This document shows positions 24,301 to 38,545 of a stretch of DNA of 64,000 bases, in pieces (within the stretch, counting starts at the first letter, position 1; the number at the start of each line of letters is the position of its first letter). The stretch is taken from contig JBAMJR010000006.1 of assembly GCA_038501785.1 (NCBI GenBank), positions 4,723,501-4,787,500 of the forward strand, given 5' to 3'. The translations under genes and the position numbers were made by a program. A model generated the notes under the pieces. It had not been told where the DNA came from and did no database searches. It saw only the letters and a list, made by a program, of their open reading frames with translations. The DNA is from Myoxocephalus aenaeus (taxonomy: Eukaryota; Chordata; Actinopteri; Perciformes; Cottidae).

Positions 24301-27300
24301 TAGTATTGGTAAAAATGCTCTGCCATTTGTTTAATTTTTTTCTAAAACTAGAAAAATTATTCCTATCTTTAATTCGTTTGAAAATGTTTCCTGAAGACAA
24401 ACACGTTCGGGGCCTGGTTGGGTCACGAGAGATAACATAAAAGGCTCTTTAACGCAAGCAGAGTGTCACCGTGTGTCTTAACCACTTCGACATGAGCCCC
24501 TATTTAAAGCCAGTCCTTCAACAAAGGCAGTCTGAGGTCAGAAGCACACGTATATGAGTGTGATATCTCTTAGAGAAGTGTACAATGACACTCTTTTCCT
24601 GTGTAGTGGATACCTCACAATCCTTGTCAGTAAAGGAGATTCAGGGAAGACTCCAAATGATAGAGTAATTATGTGAGGGGCTTTACAGTAAATATAGTTT
24701 CAGAGGGAAATTTGTGGGTAGAGGGTGTTAAGTATAGACTACCGCTCTCAAAGTGTTGTTTGGAGTGTGGAAAAGAATGTGAAAATGAAAATGTTTGACT
24801 TAAGCATATGCACGCCTGTCTGTACATCTGTCTGTGTGTAAAGTAGTATGCACAAGTGTCTATATTTGCACAGATTTTTTTTCATGAGTCAATACGAGTT
24901 TACTTGCATGTCTGTGTATACAGCAATGTCTGTTTTTTCACTTGACGAGGAAGTAACAAGCCCATTGTGCCCCGTGAGCTTGGTGCACACCTCCCACACG
25001 CCTTCAGGTTCCAGAGGCCCTTGCAGTGTTTGGTCTGGGGCGGCTCCCTGGCTGATTTACTTCCTGCTGGGGACCACAGCGGTGCGGGGAGGAGAGTGTC
25101 AGCAGGGTTTGCCAGAAGGCAGAAAGAAGGCAAGGATAAACTGAGACTTGTGTTACATTTACAAGGCATAACAACAGTTAATTCTACATTTCATCGCCTC
25201 TTCAAACAGAAGCGGTCCGTCATAGTGAAAGTACTGTTTTAGAAACGGTTAGTTCCCTGAACACACAGTAGACCTACAGAACAAAGCATAAACTATGTTT
25301 GAGAAGCTAAATCACAATTAATCTGTGGCAGACAAGTTATTTGACCTCAATAACCATCAGCTTCACTTGTTTCCTGATTTAAAAATAGGGTGTGCAGTGA
25401 TAACTCATTATTTTTCTGCAGAGCTGAGATTAATCTGCTGGCTCCAAGATAATTACAGTCCTTATTTAAACTTGACTTTGAATGTTCTTTCCCCCCAGAG
25501 CTAAATTTACAAAGCAGTGAAGGTGCCTCCTTTGAAGCCTATATTTTGCCTCCGGTCTTGTCTTGGCAGTACCTTGGTGTAAAATATTTAGCATTTTCCG
25601 GTTGTTTTAGCTGTTTTAGCTGTAACTGTCCAGAATTCACCATGGGTTAGTGTAACTTTGCATGAACTCTTTAGAAAAGGTTCAATTGATGCTGTGGTGC
25701 AGATTAGATGACAGTTTAATTAATCATTAGCTTCCACCGTGTAACCCCAAGGCTGTAATAGTCCTTGTACCCTGACGATTGAGTTTAGGACAGGACTGCA
25801 TTCCCACCCACGCACGGTTCTCCCTTGAAGTGCCACATTTTGCCCCAAACATATGCATCTGTACAGCCAATCTGCTCATAAGGGATGGAAAATGTGAGCT
25901 GGACCTCATCTACATTCTCCTGATCCAGTAGGTTTGCTCGTTAAGAGGCTTGTGTGAGCGGTGATCCAGAGCGTTTCTGTTGTGAGGAATTAATGTGGCT
26001 GCTGCCCAGTCTCAGATCAGGTAGTCTGGCTGACTTCATCAGGGGCCCTAAATCCATGTGTGAATGGAACAAAAAGCTCTCTGACAAAGCTAATACTCTG
26101 CCCTGAATGACTCAGTGCTTGTCATCAGACCATACCACGTGAAAATGTTCATACACACACCAACACACGCATACACAAATGGAGTTAGTTCACTGTAGCT
26201 CATCTGCGGGCTGTATCCTTCATTACACATGTGTTTTTCTGTCCTCTTAGTGCACCAAGACAGCAATGCTTTCCTAACCCTGTGACTACTGATTCATGCC
26301 TTACTGCATGAGAAGTGTCCCCTTTGATCTTCTTGGTGGACAACATCTGAAATCTCTATCAGCAGACCTGGGGGCCTTGGGTCCTGCTGTGTGCTGAGTT
26401 TCTAATATCCCCCATGAGTGAGGCTGAGCCAGGAAATCAGGGGAATTCCCCCAGCAGTCAGTTGTTACCTAAGATTAATAGATTGCTACATTAAGTAAAA
26501 CCTAAACCTTCTACTCTGCAGGCTGACATAAAAAACAACGGAAACCTGGGATACTCATCGGCCAAATGCCAGAAACTCCTGTTTTGGACGTTTAAAATAC
26601 AAGACAGGCATTACACTGCTGGAAACAGGCGCCTTACTGGACCCTTTAGGATTCAATAATGCAGCCAGCACATAAAAGGAACATGTAGGCAAAAGATAGC
26701 TGGTGTTCTGTGCACTGAACATTAGCTGTGAGGCCGGAAACAAGGCATATTAGGAGCCAGTTTCCATCTGTGTCAGTCAATCCTGTAGAGCTCCAGTGGT
26801 GCAGCCTGTGAGCAGAGTTGGCTCTGAACCAGCAGCTGGAGAACCAGCGTGACGTTCTCCATCACACCACAGCTGTCGTTTTCACAGCTTCTCCCCAAAC
26901 ACCAGACACAAACGAGAACGTTTGTGTGGGTGTCTGTGTCGGGGATTATGTGTGACTGTGACTGTATGTTCCCATTCTTTTTTACTACTGCCCATAATCC
27001 AAAAAAAGAAGAATTACTACAATATGTTAGTTTTACTTATATTCTGCCATCATAATCACTAGCATGGCTTTGATTCAGTCTCAGTCATAGGATGAGCGCG
27101 CCAATAACTCCCCCGGTCTGTGTCTAAAGTGATCCTTGGGTCACGGAGACTAAACACACCCTGTCATCATCAAGGAGGCGGTGTGGCTCCTTCCACCCGT
27201 TACTAACAGCAGGCTGTGGCGGCACTTGAACCACTCAACATAACAATGTCGAGGAGTGATGCAATGATGACTCATTGTTGCTGCGTTTGATTATATTACG

Positions 27301-30118
27301 CTCAAAAATTCAAAATACCTGTGTGAGGCAATTTACTCTAAAATCCTTCCATTTCCCAGAAGTCTTCGTACCAATACAGGAAGTGATTAATAACGGAAGG
27401 AGCTGGAGGATTCTCAGGAGTTCGGTATGGTTACCAAGTAGAAGCGCTTTAATATGGTCGTATTTACAGTGCAGAGAGATGACAGTCTGTTGCCTGGGGA
27501 TTTGTGTATTGTTTCCACGGCAAGAGCCAAGTGTGTGTGGGTCTGCCAGACACAACCACAATCCAGAACTAATAAACGTCAATGTGTCACTCTGAGTCTC
27601 ATATGTTGCTCTCAGCTGTACTGGCTGGAAGCTCAGCTCATATACAGTGTGAGCACAGTCATATTGAAGTTTATCTGGATTATTGGTGCATTTCTCTGTG
27701 GATATTTGGAAATTGATTGACGATGTTGGTGCTTATAACAGTTCATTTTTCTGCACCTGTCTTGAGTCACAAATTATTTTACAATTAACAAATACATCAA
27801 AATAAATCTGGTCTAATCAGTTCACCCCAATTACAAAAAATAATCCATATTTTCCTTACTTAATCCTAGTTTTGTTTAATTTAATATGGTAATTTTCAAA
27901 GATGTCAACATCTACCACAATTATCATGTCTAAAGGCATGAGTTGAAAACGTTGCTTACAATAACCTTTCAATTTCACAGATGTATAGCCAACACACTTT
28001 GGTCTGAATCGTTCCTTAAAAATTGCTAACAGAGCAAAAACAAACACAAGTTTATCACCTATTCACTGAAATCTTCTACAGACTCACAGGCTTGACGTCA
28101 CCTTACTACAACACTGAACCTTCTGCTGCTGTGTTTATATCAGCGTGAACTTTGGACTTAGGCTAATTATGCACGGCATTTAATTACCTCTGCAGGCAGA
28201 AGCAATCAATGCTGTGACCTCCATAGTCAATAAATCATTTACACTGATGATATATTGTTTTCTTTTTCATTTCCATCTACACTCCTCCCTTCCTACGTTG
28301 GTGAGGGATTCCTAATAAGCTGAGAGAATGAAGCGTCACTCCATAGTTATGCATTTGTTTTGGAGTGTGAGCAGAAAAGGGAAGTTGCTTTCTGCTTCAA
28401 GTGCAGCTGAATGGCAGACGAGCTGAAGGTGTATACGTTTTTGGGGGGTTTAGGATTTGGGTATGGATGAAGCAGAACCAAAAAAACATTTCATTTTTCC
28501 TGAGAAAGACATACTCTTTGACCCAATTTATTTCATCTGCCATCTCAAACTCTCATCAGAGCTGCTTCTAGCTGTGGGTGCTTATCTCCCTTTCTTTTTT
28601 TTTCTCCTTTCTGACTAACTTTACAAGGAACTTCCTGTGAGTGATGACATTACGATGTGGCTCACAAGCAGGGAAGGGAGGGGGACTGAAGTGGAAGAGA
28701 CTGTTTGAACATGAACCCTATGTATCTGTTGTCTGTTTGGTGAAACATGGAAAATAGTTTTACCAACAGATTCAGATGTAAAGCAGGAATCAACATAACC
28801 AGAATGAACATAAGCAGATGCTTTATTTAACTGGATTTGATTACATTGAATTCCTCTCACAAAATGAACATTTGTCATTATATGTGAGTATTTCCTGCAC
28901 CTTCCATCACATCCAACATGTAAATCATTTATAAAACTGATGCCCATATTATTCACCTTCACACACACATGTATAACCCAGCAAAATCCCTCCCCCGGCC
29001 AGTCACAACTGGCCAAGAGAATCCCAAAAATGTGCCTGAAATTATAAAGGGGGATTAGCCGTAGCCTGGTCCATCTAGGGGTCAAATATGTAATGATAAG
29101 CCTTTTGGGTTGGAGGGGCCCCCGTGCCCAAGCTGTAAAGGATTTACGAACTCAGGCACAAGAGTACTCTGTTCTCTCTTTGCACACACCTTTGCTTTAT
29201 GCCACTATTGATTCAACATACACGTTGTTTGTAGCCATTGTATCACTGTGTTTGGTTAGTGTGCATGTCAATGCTGGGTTTGTATAGCCCGGTTAGGTTA
29301 GGTGCCATAGTTAATACAACACCACTTAAGATTTAAGTAGGCAAAATGACTGAAAATGGAGGGTGTGAGACTGAGGGTTGGGACAGAAAAATCAATTTAC
29401 ATCAACCCTGTAGCCTAGGTTATCTAATTGCACTGGGTTTAAGTGAACATTATGCCAGGTAAACAGGTCCAGCTAAAATAATCTGAATCTAATCTGATAA
29501 GCAAGTTGCTAAACAATCTGGGCTCCATTCAGCTAGCAGCTGTGCAGATAAGAGTGTTTCTGGCTGCGTTGCCTTGCCTGTTGTCTGCATGTTATCTACC
29601 TTGGAGCCATCCCCATTACCTGCATCTGTCTCCCTGCAGATCCCTAAAGTGTACGTTTGACTGCAGCACGTATGCTTGGAGACACATTTAATGTACAATA
29701 TAGGTCAAGACATGGAACGTTTTGTAAGACTAAACTAACAGGATAATGCGGCCCCTTATAATTATAACTTTACTGCTGCAAAGCAGAGTATACAATTATG
29801 AATAAACATCGCTCCACTGCATCAACCAATCCCCATTGAGCAGAGCAGCTGCATGTCTAACAGTCTAATTGTTTAGGTGTTTACTGTATCCTGCATGTCC
29901 CCCACTTGAGCACTTTATCAGCTGACTGTATCCTTGTGTTCACACTTGCTCCGTCCTCTAAGGTTAAAGGCAGACTTTCATCACATCAAGTTAACTTAAT
30001 GCCGAAATTAGACCTGTGTATATGTCCCATAATGCACTCAGCCTGGCCTGCAGCACGTACGCTGCAGAGACCCGTGGTGAAAAGGAACACTGCGCCTTTA
30101 AGGGCAAGTGTTCGAGGC

Positions 30119-30351
30119 GGAGCCAATGCGCCTCTCGTGTTAAACGAGATTATAAAACATCGCTCACTACAATACTAGATTTATCTAAAAGTGTCACAGT
30201 TTAGGCGGAGCGCCACCTATTCGCTGGCGTGCTGTCCCTGGTGAAATCAGACGATTACAGACTCAAACAAACCAAAGTAACAGAGGAGCTATATTTCCCC
30301 AAAGAGGAGTCTAGGAGCGAGTCCGCGGAGGAGCGCTGGGAAGTTATTTAG
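30119..30351 (+). promoter_or_regulatory. errfi1: errfi1 core promoter and non-coding exon 1
   Basis: CCAAT at 30123-30127 and TATAAAA at 30151-30157 predict a start of transcription near 30181. A good splice donor (TTTAG|GTGAGT) at 30351/30352 would end a ~170-nt non-coding first exon. The next acceptor is TTACAG at 32819-32824, after an intron of about 2.5 kb. This fits the usual ERRFI1 layout of a 5'-UTR exon and an immediate-early-type promoter. The start site is inferred from the TATA spacing only. Confidence 0.6.
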
Positions 30352-30732
30352 GTGAGTTCAGAAAGAGAGTTGAAATGTCTGCTGTGAGTAAGAGCCCATG
30401 TCTGTCTATTGTTTTATATGTTGGTGCCAGCGCGACAGACACCTCTGATTGATGCAACATTGAGATTAGGCTTATTCATGTGTATTTTTTATATATATGT
30501 TTATCTTTTTTGTCTAAACCATTTAGAGGAGCAACTTGTCTTTATGCCTTAAAAAGTTCTAAAAAGTTCTTACAAAAATAAACTACAAATTGGGAACACA
30601 TTTTTCAACTTTTACTAACTGAGAGTTTTTCTTTATGATGGATATAAAATGATTAATCCTTTACATAACGTTTAGTAGATTGCAAACCTATAACTGTTTT
30701 ATTATACCATACTTACAATACGGTTTTACTCT

Positions 30733-30738
<6 letters not shown>

Positions 30739-30771
<33 letters not shown>
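30739..30771. repeat. (TA)n microsatellite in errfi1 intron 1
   Basis: Perfect TA run about 390 bp into the first intron. Confidence 0.95.
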
Positions 30772-30774
<3 letters not shown>

Positions 30775-32902
30775 TAGTAAAGGGAAATAACACCATTCTG
30801 TGTCATCATTCCCTGTCGTTGCCAGATAGCTGACTTGTTGTGGTGTGAGTCACCTGCTTGCTAGAGGGCCTTTAACCATTATTATCTCAATCCGGTAAAG
30901 TGAGGGGGTGTGCGCGCTGTTTGCTTGCCGCACAGGTAGAGCGAGTATGGTTGCTCGGAAACCGCTGCAGGGGTGTCATGAGCGGGGTGTGAACTCCTTC
31001 TTTCAAGGTCTGTGTGACTACTACTGCAATCCTAAATAAATAGGCGAGCTATCTCCTGATGCTTTACATCACCGCTAACCCCATCAGACCTCTTCACACT
31101 CACGTTGGGGCTGCCCACCTATTGAATAAATGGACGGGCCAGGCGTGAGTGACCATATACAGACTCGCATACATTCCCTGCCCAAATGATCTGAATTACG
31201 TGACTTAAAGTAAATTCTCTCCTAAGAGGGTTAATGTTCTGCATGACACGTCATCTGGGTAATCCTGTTGCCTGTAAATTATCCTGTAGTTAACAGCCAG
31301 GATGAACTGTCTTTGCACCTGTTGCAAGAGGAAGCGCAAGCCCCCGGGGTTCATTATCGAGGATCATGTTGCTTCCCGTCCCCACCGAACTGAATCGACG
31401 ACCCTGGGCATGGGGATCGCATGCCTTGGTGGGCAGTTTGGCTCATGTTGATGCCCCGGACTTCCTGTTGTTTTAGAGCTTTGTTTCTCACCAGCTGTCA
31501 GTGCAGCACATAAATATGGCTCCTAGGAGACCAGGAACGAGGGGGGCCATATTCTTCTCAGTCATCACTTCAACATTATAAGGGGGACGGCGTGTTCCAG
31601 GGTGTGCACGTACCTCATTTGTGGTCTCCAGAAGAGAGATGACCACCAGGCTGACGGATGCACCTGTTTTGCTGCATTCTGAAAAATAGGACTTCTGATA
31701 GGGTGCTGAAGACAAAGACACCTATAGTGACACACTGGCTGGAAAACATAAAGGCTCTGCATATTTTGATATCACACTTTCTAAACTCATGTCTCCAGAG
31801 ATTGTGACATACTGAACAGGTTAATCCAGTGCGAAGCAAAACATATCAAGTCAGATTTGACATTTAATGTATTGCTGACTCCAGAAATATCAAAATGCTG
31901 CCAGTTCCCCCCCCCCTTCCTGAATATTGTACACATTGTTTACTCAGCCCTGACACATACTTGACATGACACGGACATTCAGGTCATTTGACTTGAGGAG
32001 TTCTTGCAACATCAGGTATATCTCTGGTAACTGGAGGAGGCCTTTCCTCTGCTGTTCAGGACAAGCCAGATTGCAGCACTGGAGCACGGCACAGTGAAGT
32101 TTAAAATAAACTGTAAACTTTTAAAGAGATGGAACAGTCTTTACAAATAGAAGTCTGAAAGTTGCCTAATGAGTTCACAGATAATATTGTGAATTGTTGA
32201 GTTTAGGCTTACATGGGCTCTCTGGCTATATTTGAAATGTAAAGATTATTCAGTGACCTGGTGGAAAAATAACAATTGTATTTGTTTATCATATGAAGCA
32301 CCAATTATTCTCACACAAAGATCAAGTCTCTTTACTTTTATCTACTTCAGGCCAGTTGTTTAAATAATGAAGACTTGAAGAAAACAATCTGCGCATTATA
32401 CTGACATTTTTACATCAAGATCCTTGTTCTGTATGTTGGTCTATCGACTACTTTTCTGCTTTCTTTGCAAAATACACAGAAAGTTATGAACTAGCGATTG
32501 CTCTGTCCTCTTGGTGCGTTGTGACATAAGAGTCCGAAAATCTTGTCAAAGTGTGCTTTAATCACTCCTCTGTCACAGGAGATTGTAGTCTTGTCTTTTT
32601 GGAGGGAAACAAAGCAAAGCACGACAACATATTTGGTTTGGTGGGCAAAATGTACACTTTATTCCAATATCAGGACTATATTTCTTTCTTGGCTTCAGTA
32701 GAGGATGTGGGCTCTGCTTACAGAGAGTTTGTTTCAATGTGCACATGTTCTGTTTCTCTTCATCTGCTTTTGCTTTCAACCCGCTTGCATCGTCATTCAT
32801 GTCTCCGTCTTGGCTGTGTTACAGGTACACCAGAAGCAGGGGCAGCCAGCCGGGTGATCTGAGTGTTTCCTGACTTTGATGCGACCCGAGTGTGCCTGGA
32901 GC

Positions 32903-34714
32903 ATGTCCACAGTGGGCCTGACTGCCCAGGAGATTTCTTTTCCCATAGAAAACCTCTTCCTGAGGGGCAGCTACTGTCACAGCATGGCTGGATCCAAACC
33001 CACTTGGAACTATCGCCATGAGCTAGACAAGTGAGTGTTCACGTGCCAAGACTAGCAGGCCCTTAGGGGAAGATTCTTAGAAAGGGATGTTAAAAAACAT
33101 TTTTTATGGTGCAGGTTAGTTTGAGATTTATTGTAATTAAGCATGAAAGGTTAGGTAGTTTATTTAAACTGGTACAAATCTTTTTTTTTTCTCCCTTTTT
33201 TTTTTTACAGCTTCTACTTCAGTATGGACACTGCACACTCAGATCACAGCTCTCGTGCTCATCATAAAGGGCCACCTCCACCGTGTCTAAATTATGAAAG
33301 TAAGTGCATGATCTGTCATCTGCACAGTGCAGGTCTTCTGAAATACACACATGCAGCTTCGGGTGTGCTGTTTCTCTGAATCATCTGCTACATACATACT
33401 ACATTCTGCTCATGCATTCCTGCCTTACATATAGTAAGTGGTTTTCCAGAAATACAGAGAAAGCTAGTAGTTCATATGAGTGTTTTTGTTTATCCAGGAT
33501 GCAATGAAGTTGAAGTAGTAATTTGTGATTGTCGTTAGCCAACCTTTTTATAATTTAATACTGTGTCATTAATGTAATGTTATTTCCCCCTTTTGACAGG
33601 ACAGAAACACAGTCCCAGTTCACAGAGATTACCTCCAAAGAAATCCCGGCCCTCCCATCTCTCCTTGTCCTGCAGTGCTGAACCATCTACCCCAAGTCCT
33701 GCTGATGACGACCAGGTGGTCCCCTCATTCCAGAGGCTCTCGGTCTACGAGTGCAGCAGTCCACCGCAGACGCCAGGCAGATGCTCCAAACCTCTGCCAC
33801 CCATCCCTCCACAAACGGACATCTCCACTGAGCAGGCTATGGACAATGAGGTAGAATTTTTCACGAGTTCGGACGACAGCCGCTGCCTGGTGTCTGATCA
33901 GTGTCCCAAATCGTCTCCCTTTCGATATGGAGTCCCCAGTCAAAGGAGCTTCAGGGACTGTGGGCAGATTAACTATGCTTACTACGACGGCCCATTAGGA
34001 CCGCAGAGCCAGAGGCAGCCCAAGCAGCAGCCTCAGGCACATCCTCCACAGGAAGTACGGGAACAGCATGAGCCGCAGCGACAGGAACCACCTGAGACGG
34101 TGGTCTGTCAGAGACAGCAGGACAAAGCTCAGAGGAGACTGCGGCGCTCGCACTCTGGCCCAGCTGGATCCTTTAACAAGCCCTCGCTGCTGCGCCTCAC
34201 GTGTCACAAACGCCACACCCAAAGTATGGATAAGCCCGAGATTCCACCCCCGATCCCTCCACGAACAATGAAGATGGGAGACTACCGCCGCTGGTCAGCA
34301 GAGGTCTCGTCTGGGGCTTACAGCGATGAGGACAAACCACCCAAGGTGCCACCAAGGGAACCTTTGTCTAGATGCAGCTCCCGCACCCCCAGCCCCAAGA
34401 GCCTCCCAACATACATTAATGGGGTGATGCCCCCAACCCAAAGCTTTGCACCGGATCCTAAATACGTAAGTTTTCGTGGTTTACAGAGACAGCACAGTGA
34501 GGGCTCCCCCTGCATCCTCCCTGATCTGGAGAATGGCAAGAAGGCCAGTACCACACATTACTATCTCCTGCCTCAGCGGCCCGCTTTCGTGGACTCACCT
34601 TGTGTAGAGAGATTTCTTCGGGTCATGGAAAGCCCTGCAGCTCGCAATACAGATGTATCCGACTCAAACTGGGACTGTCACACCAGGAGGAAAGCACAAG
34701 TAGATTTAGTTTGA
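32903..34714 (+). CDS. errfi1: ERBB receptor feedback inhibitor 1 (Mig-6/RALT)
   Basis: Cytoplasmic adaptor induced by growth factors; it binds activated EGFR-family kinase domains, blocks the asymmetric dimer and promotes receptor down-regulation. Coding exons: 32903-33030, 33211-33299 and 33600-34714, together 443 codons plus TGA. The N-terminus MSTVGLTAQEI aligns with human ERRFI1 MSIAGVAAQEI. Landmarks: EVEFFTSSDDS acidic patch; RSFRDCGQINYAYYD; 14-3-3 site RSHSGP at residues 255-260; proline-rich IPPPIPPR; YRRWSAEVSSGAYSDED; PPKVPPREPLS; ErbB-binding start MPPTQSFAPDPKYVSF at 349-364; and the tyrosine pair in HYYLLPQRP (Y393/Y394), equivalent to the human Src-primed tyrosines. An in-frame ATG at 32879 could add eight residues; I prefer 32903 because it matches the human start. 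Teleosts may carry two paralogs, and I cannot tell which this is. Confidence 0.96.
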
Positions 34715-36616
34715 CAAGTTTCAGTGGAAGTAGCAGTGGACTCTACTGTACATGAGCAAAAGCCACTTGAAAGAATTGTGAAACTGGACGCTAACAACCC
34801 TCAAACTGCTGCTTTTACTTTTTTGTTTTTGTTTAACCCTCTATGTATTCTGAACACACAGTGTATGTGCGCACTGTATTCGGTTACTGGTCATGTTAAG
34901 TAGCTATCACAGTCAAGATACTTTATGTAAAACAAAAAACTGTATCTCTGACTATAGCGTGTAGGAAAAATTCCGCATTGTAGAGCTTTCTTTTGATATG
35001 ATTTCTTTTTTTAATTTCATGACATTCAATATTGTGCGTTTTTTGCTGATGTTGTGGTACTGTCAGAGGGTACAAGCGGGCCTTGAACCTCATGTGCTCA
35101 GTGTTTTTCTTTGTGTGGAAGGTTGAGGATGTTTTGTGAGATGCATTGAAGCTGCTTTTGTATCTCACAAGGGACAAAAGGTCAGTAATGTAACCATGAA
35201 TCATTTAATATATGAAGGCCAATTAATTTTTTACAAAATGAAGGATATTAGCATACAATTCTCTTTTCTGTTTGCTATTGTACATCAACACTGATGTGGT
35301 TTCCCTGCTTTGATGAAGTTTCAGTCTTACTCAGGCCACTATATCTGTGTAAATTAATGTTTCCCACACGGTACATTTTGTACTCGGAGGTGGGTTACGC
35401 GTGTTTCCATTGGAATGTCTAGTGCAGCTTATGTAGTGTAGTTGTCTGTTGATGAGTGTGTGCGTGTGTGTGTGAGTGAGTGAGTGGACGTGTTTGTGCA
35501 TACGTCTATGTGAGCATCAGTTGTCAGTGTTCCGGTGAGACTTTATAAAAATGACTTTCTACGATTGGTAGAAAACTGTCAACCATACTTGTTACTGTGC
35601 TCTGCTTATTTGCAGCGCCTGCTTTTGAGTACAGCCCTCTAAAAAGTGATTGCTTTCCTTCAGTGTCCAGGTCTGTTTTGTTGCACAGAAATTGGCCTGT
35701 TGAACATTAAGTGAATGCGATTCTCACTGAAATTCCATCAAACAGTTGGAGGAGCTTATTTATTTTTTGGTCAAGCTGTGAGTAATTGCTTGGAACTAAT
35801 TTGCCTCAAGTACTACCTCCCTTTGATATTAATCCTATATTTCACATACTCCCCTGTAATAAAGGAAACAAATTTAACTATAATCTGCAAAAGATGAGGC
35901 AACCATCTCCATATGTGACCTGACAAACTCAAGTACACTTTAGTTAAGAGTGACACAGACAATTCTAACCGGATATCCTTAAATAGAGATTTTAGATCAC
36001 GCGGATCTTGGATCACAGAGATGTTAGGCTAACCTGTTAATACAGACGTGCATTACAAAGACAGTGCAGGGTTTACCTCCCTGACACAGACTTTCCTGTT
36101 CTGCTCATGCATTCCTGCCTTACATGATTGCAGTGGGTGTGGTCTGAGAGACTTTGGCTGCTGGCAGCCGAGAAAATATATGATTTTTATTGTTGTAGAT
36201 TATTCAAGAAGCATCAGGATGATATAGTAAATGTAGCACATGTATTGAAGTAACCCTTGGTATTGAACATGGTGTTCAGTTTGGGAATCTGATAACCGAT
36301 AAGGTCAAACGGTCATTGAAATATACTTTCTCTCTCCCTCCTGCTCACAAAACCTTGCCAACACAATGTTGTGTTTGACTTAAATGTCTGAAAAAATGTT
36401 TACATCATACACTGATACTATTTAATCTTAAGGTATTCATATGTCTTATTAGAAATAATAAAACTGAATGAAGACTAGTTTATCATGGAATAACTTCTCT
36501 GCTGTGGTGAAGACATGCACTGGGAGAGTACAGTATGGTGTGTACAGTATTTAACAATTCCATTTGTTGTTATGAATAGTTGATAGGTATATTCTTTAAA
36601 AAGAAAGCAAAATAAA
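34715..36616 (+). terminator. errfi1: errfi1 3' UTR with three candidate poly(A) signals
   Basis: AT-rich sequence after the stop with AATAAA at 35858-35863, 36457-36462 and 36611-36616, giving possible 3' UTRs of about 1.15, 1.75 and 1.9 kb. Scattered ATTTA/TTATTTAT motifs fit an unstable early-response mRNA. Which signal is used cannot be told from sequence. Confidence 0.55.
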
Positions 36617-37055
36617 ATGACTTATTTATGAGCCTGCTTCATTCTGTTTCTTGAATCTGTCAAGCCTGAACTCTCACCTCAGCTGTTTGGCCTGTTTTAT
36701 CACCCACACACCCTCATGCTGTGCCTCTTTGTGACTGGCCTCTATCCAGAGAAAGAAGAGTGACTTACAATGGTCGACTGACAGGTGAACAGTGTATTGG
36801 CTTCCTCTTCCTGGTTATAATGCAGTCTCCTCTTGCATGTCTGCTTAGATGCTCTGTGGCAGCCAGCTCTGCGCCCACAGGTTTTCTAACCACTTAACAA
36901 TGTTGCAAGTGTTTTACTCTTGACTTGAGTCCATGTGGTTAGGCATGGAGCCCAAACCACAGTGAAACACACAGAGTGTTAAAGGTCAAGTGATGACTAA
37001 ATAAACTGCAATTCAGCTGCAATTACCACCACAACCTGGTTAAAGTCTGATTTAT

Positions 37056-38545
37056 CAGATCAATCTCAATTTGTATATGTAGATGATTAAACCTTAATGA
37101 ACACCAACGTTACAGAGTTCCACAAGGTTCTGTGCATGGACCAATTGCATTCACTTTATATAAGTTTCCTTTAGGCAATATTATCAGAACACACTCCATA
37201 AACTTTCATTGTTATGCAGATCTATTGAATAAGCCAGACAAAACCAACCAGTTCGCTAAATTTCAAGCATGTCTTAAAGACATCAAAAGTTAGTCAGCTT
37301 TATTGTCAATTTCTCAACATGTACACTGAGGAATTGAAAAAAAAAAATCTCTCTTGTCCAACAAATAAAGTGAATACAGATGAAGTGCAAATAGATTTTT
37401 TTTTTTTAAACACACTTTTAAAGACTAAAATAGAGACAAAAATAAAACCTGGATGACCTGCAACTTCCTGATGTTAAACAAAACTGAAGTTATTCTACTA
37501 GGCCCAGAACACCTCCAAAATCAATTATCTAATGATATAATTTCTCTAGATGGCATTGTCCTGACATCCAACACCACCGTAAAGAATCTCTTGAGTTATC
37601 TTTGATCAGGATATGTCCTTTAACTCCCACGTAAAACACATCTCAAGGACTGCCTTTTTTCCTCTACGTAACATTTAAAGGATCCGGCACATCCTGTCTC
37701 AAAGCGACGCAGAATAATTACTAATGATAATACGGGGCTACTTATTGTTCCTAGAGGTTTAAACGGTAGGATAGGAGCCAGAGCCTTCAGTTATCAAGCT
37801 CCTCTTCTGTGGAACCAGCTTCCACTTTCAGCCCGGGGGGCAGACACAGTCCCCACATTTAAGATTAGACTTTCCTCTTTGATAGCGCTTATAGTTAGTG
37901 TCCATCCCCTAGATATGCTGCTATAGACCTAGACTGTTGGGGGACATCTTAGGATACACTGAGCTCCTCTCCCCTCTTCTCACTCTCCTTCTGTATGAAT
38001 TCATGTCCCATTAATGCACATTACTAACTCTACTTCTTCCCCGGAGTCTTTGTGCTTTCTCACCTCACAGGTTTCCATGGATCGTGGTTATATCTGGACC
38101 CTGGTCCTGCCTGGCACTGACTGTGACTATTATTATTATCATTAGTTGCATTTCTATTACTACTGCCAATTCCATTACTGCTTTTATTATAATTTGTATT
38201 CTGCTACGTCCACTGTTGCTGTTATTATTAGTAACTTTTTCATCACGCCTACTACTCATTATATAAATAATTTCTGTCATATGCATTGAATGTGTTGTAA
38301 CTCTGTTACATTGTTAATTCTGTACACATGACATATATTACTTCTGTCCATCCAGGGAGAGGGCTCTGCTGCTCTCCCGAAGGTTTCTTCCCTTTTTCTT
38401 CCCGCCTAAGTTTTTTTTGGGCCAGTTTTTCCTGTTCCGATGTGAGGTCCCGGGCAGAGCAGGTCATGTGTACAGATTTAATACCCTCTGAGGCAAATTT
38501 GTGATTTGGGGCTGTACAAAATACATTTAATCGAACCTCTCAGCA
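37056..38545 (+). pseudogene. Decayed L2/CR1-like LINE (reverse transcriptase C-part and 3' UTR)
   Basis: Translated fragments read VPQGSVHGPIAFTLYKFPLG and FHCYADLLNK (the YADD catalytic box is damaged to YADL). Then come FQACLKDIK, LNKTEVILLGP, and a C-terminal piece coding AFSYQAPLLWNQLPLS and TFKIRL. The 3' UTR ends near GATTTGGGGCTGTACAAAATAC, the tail of a common teleost LINE. Frameshifts, stops and an internal gap near 37700 make it non-functional. It is truncated at its 5' end and carries an insertion at 37289-37448. The same 3' tail recurs, inverted, at 61870-61965. Confidence 0.8.
37289..37448. repeat. Insertion within the LINE reverse transcriptase (short interspersed repeat)
   Basis: The LINE frame reads ...CLKDIK, then about 160 bp of unrelated sequence starting TTAGTCAGCTTTATTGTCAA, with A- and T-runs, then resumes at TGGATGACCTGCAACTTCCT. 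The inserted block resembles a widespread fish repeat ('cagctttattgtcaatttct'). No clear target duplication is visible. Confidence 0.6.

Larger units (their letters stand above)
15304..30118. other. Long intergenic stretch between the hAT pair and errfi1
   Basis: About 14.8 kb in which I find no supportable gene. ORFs reach at most about 150 codons, lack known motifs, and several are microsatellite-driven. Contents seen: TG tracts at 16251 and 18251, a dispersed fish repeat at 17457-17680, and GC-mixed single-copy-looking DNA that could hold errfi1 enhancers. Confidence 0.5.

Noticed and set aside
28621..29085. 154-codon minus-strand ORF in the tas1r3-errfi1 interval
   Set aside because: No recognisable family, no splice partners, and Cys/His/Ile content typical of random AT-rich frames.
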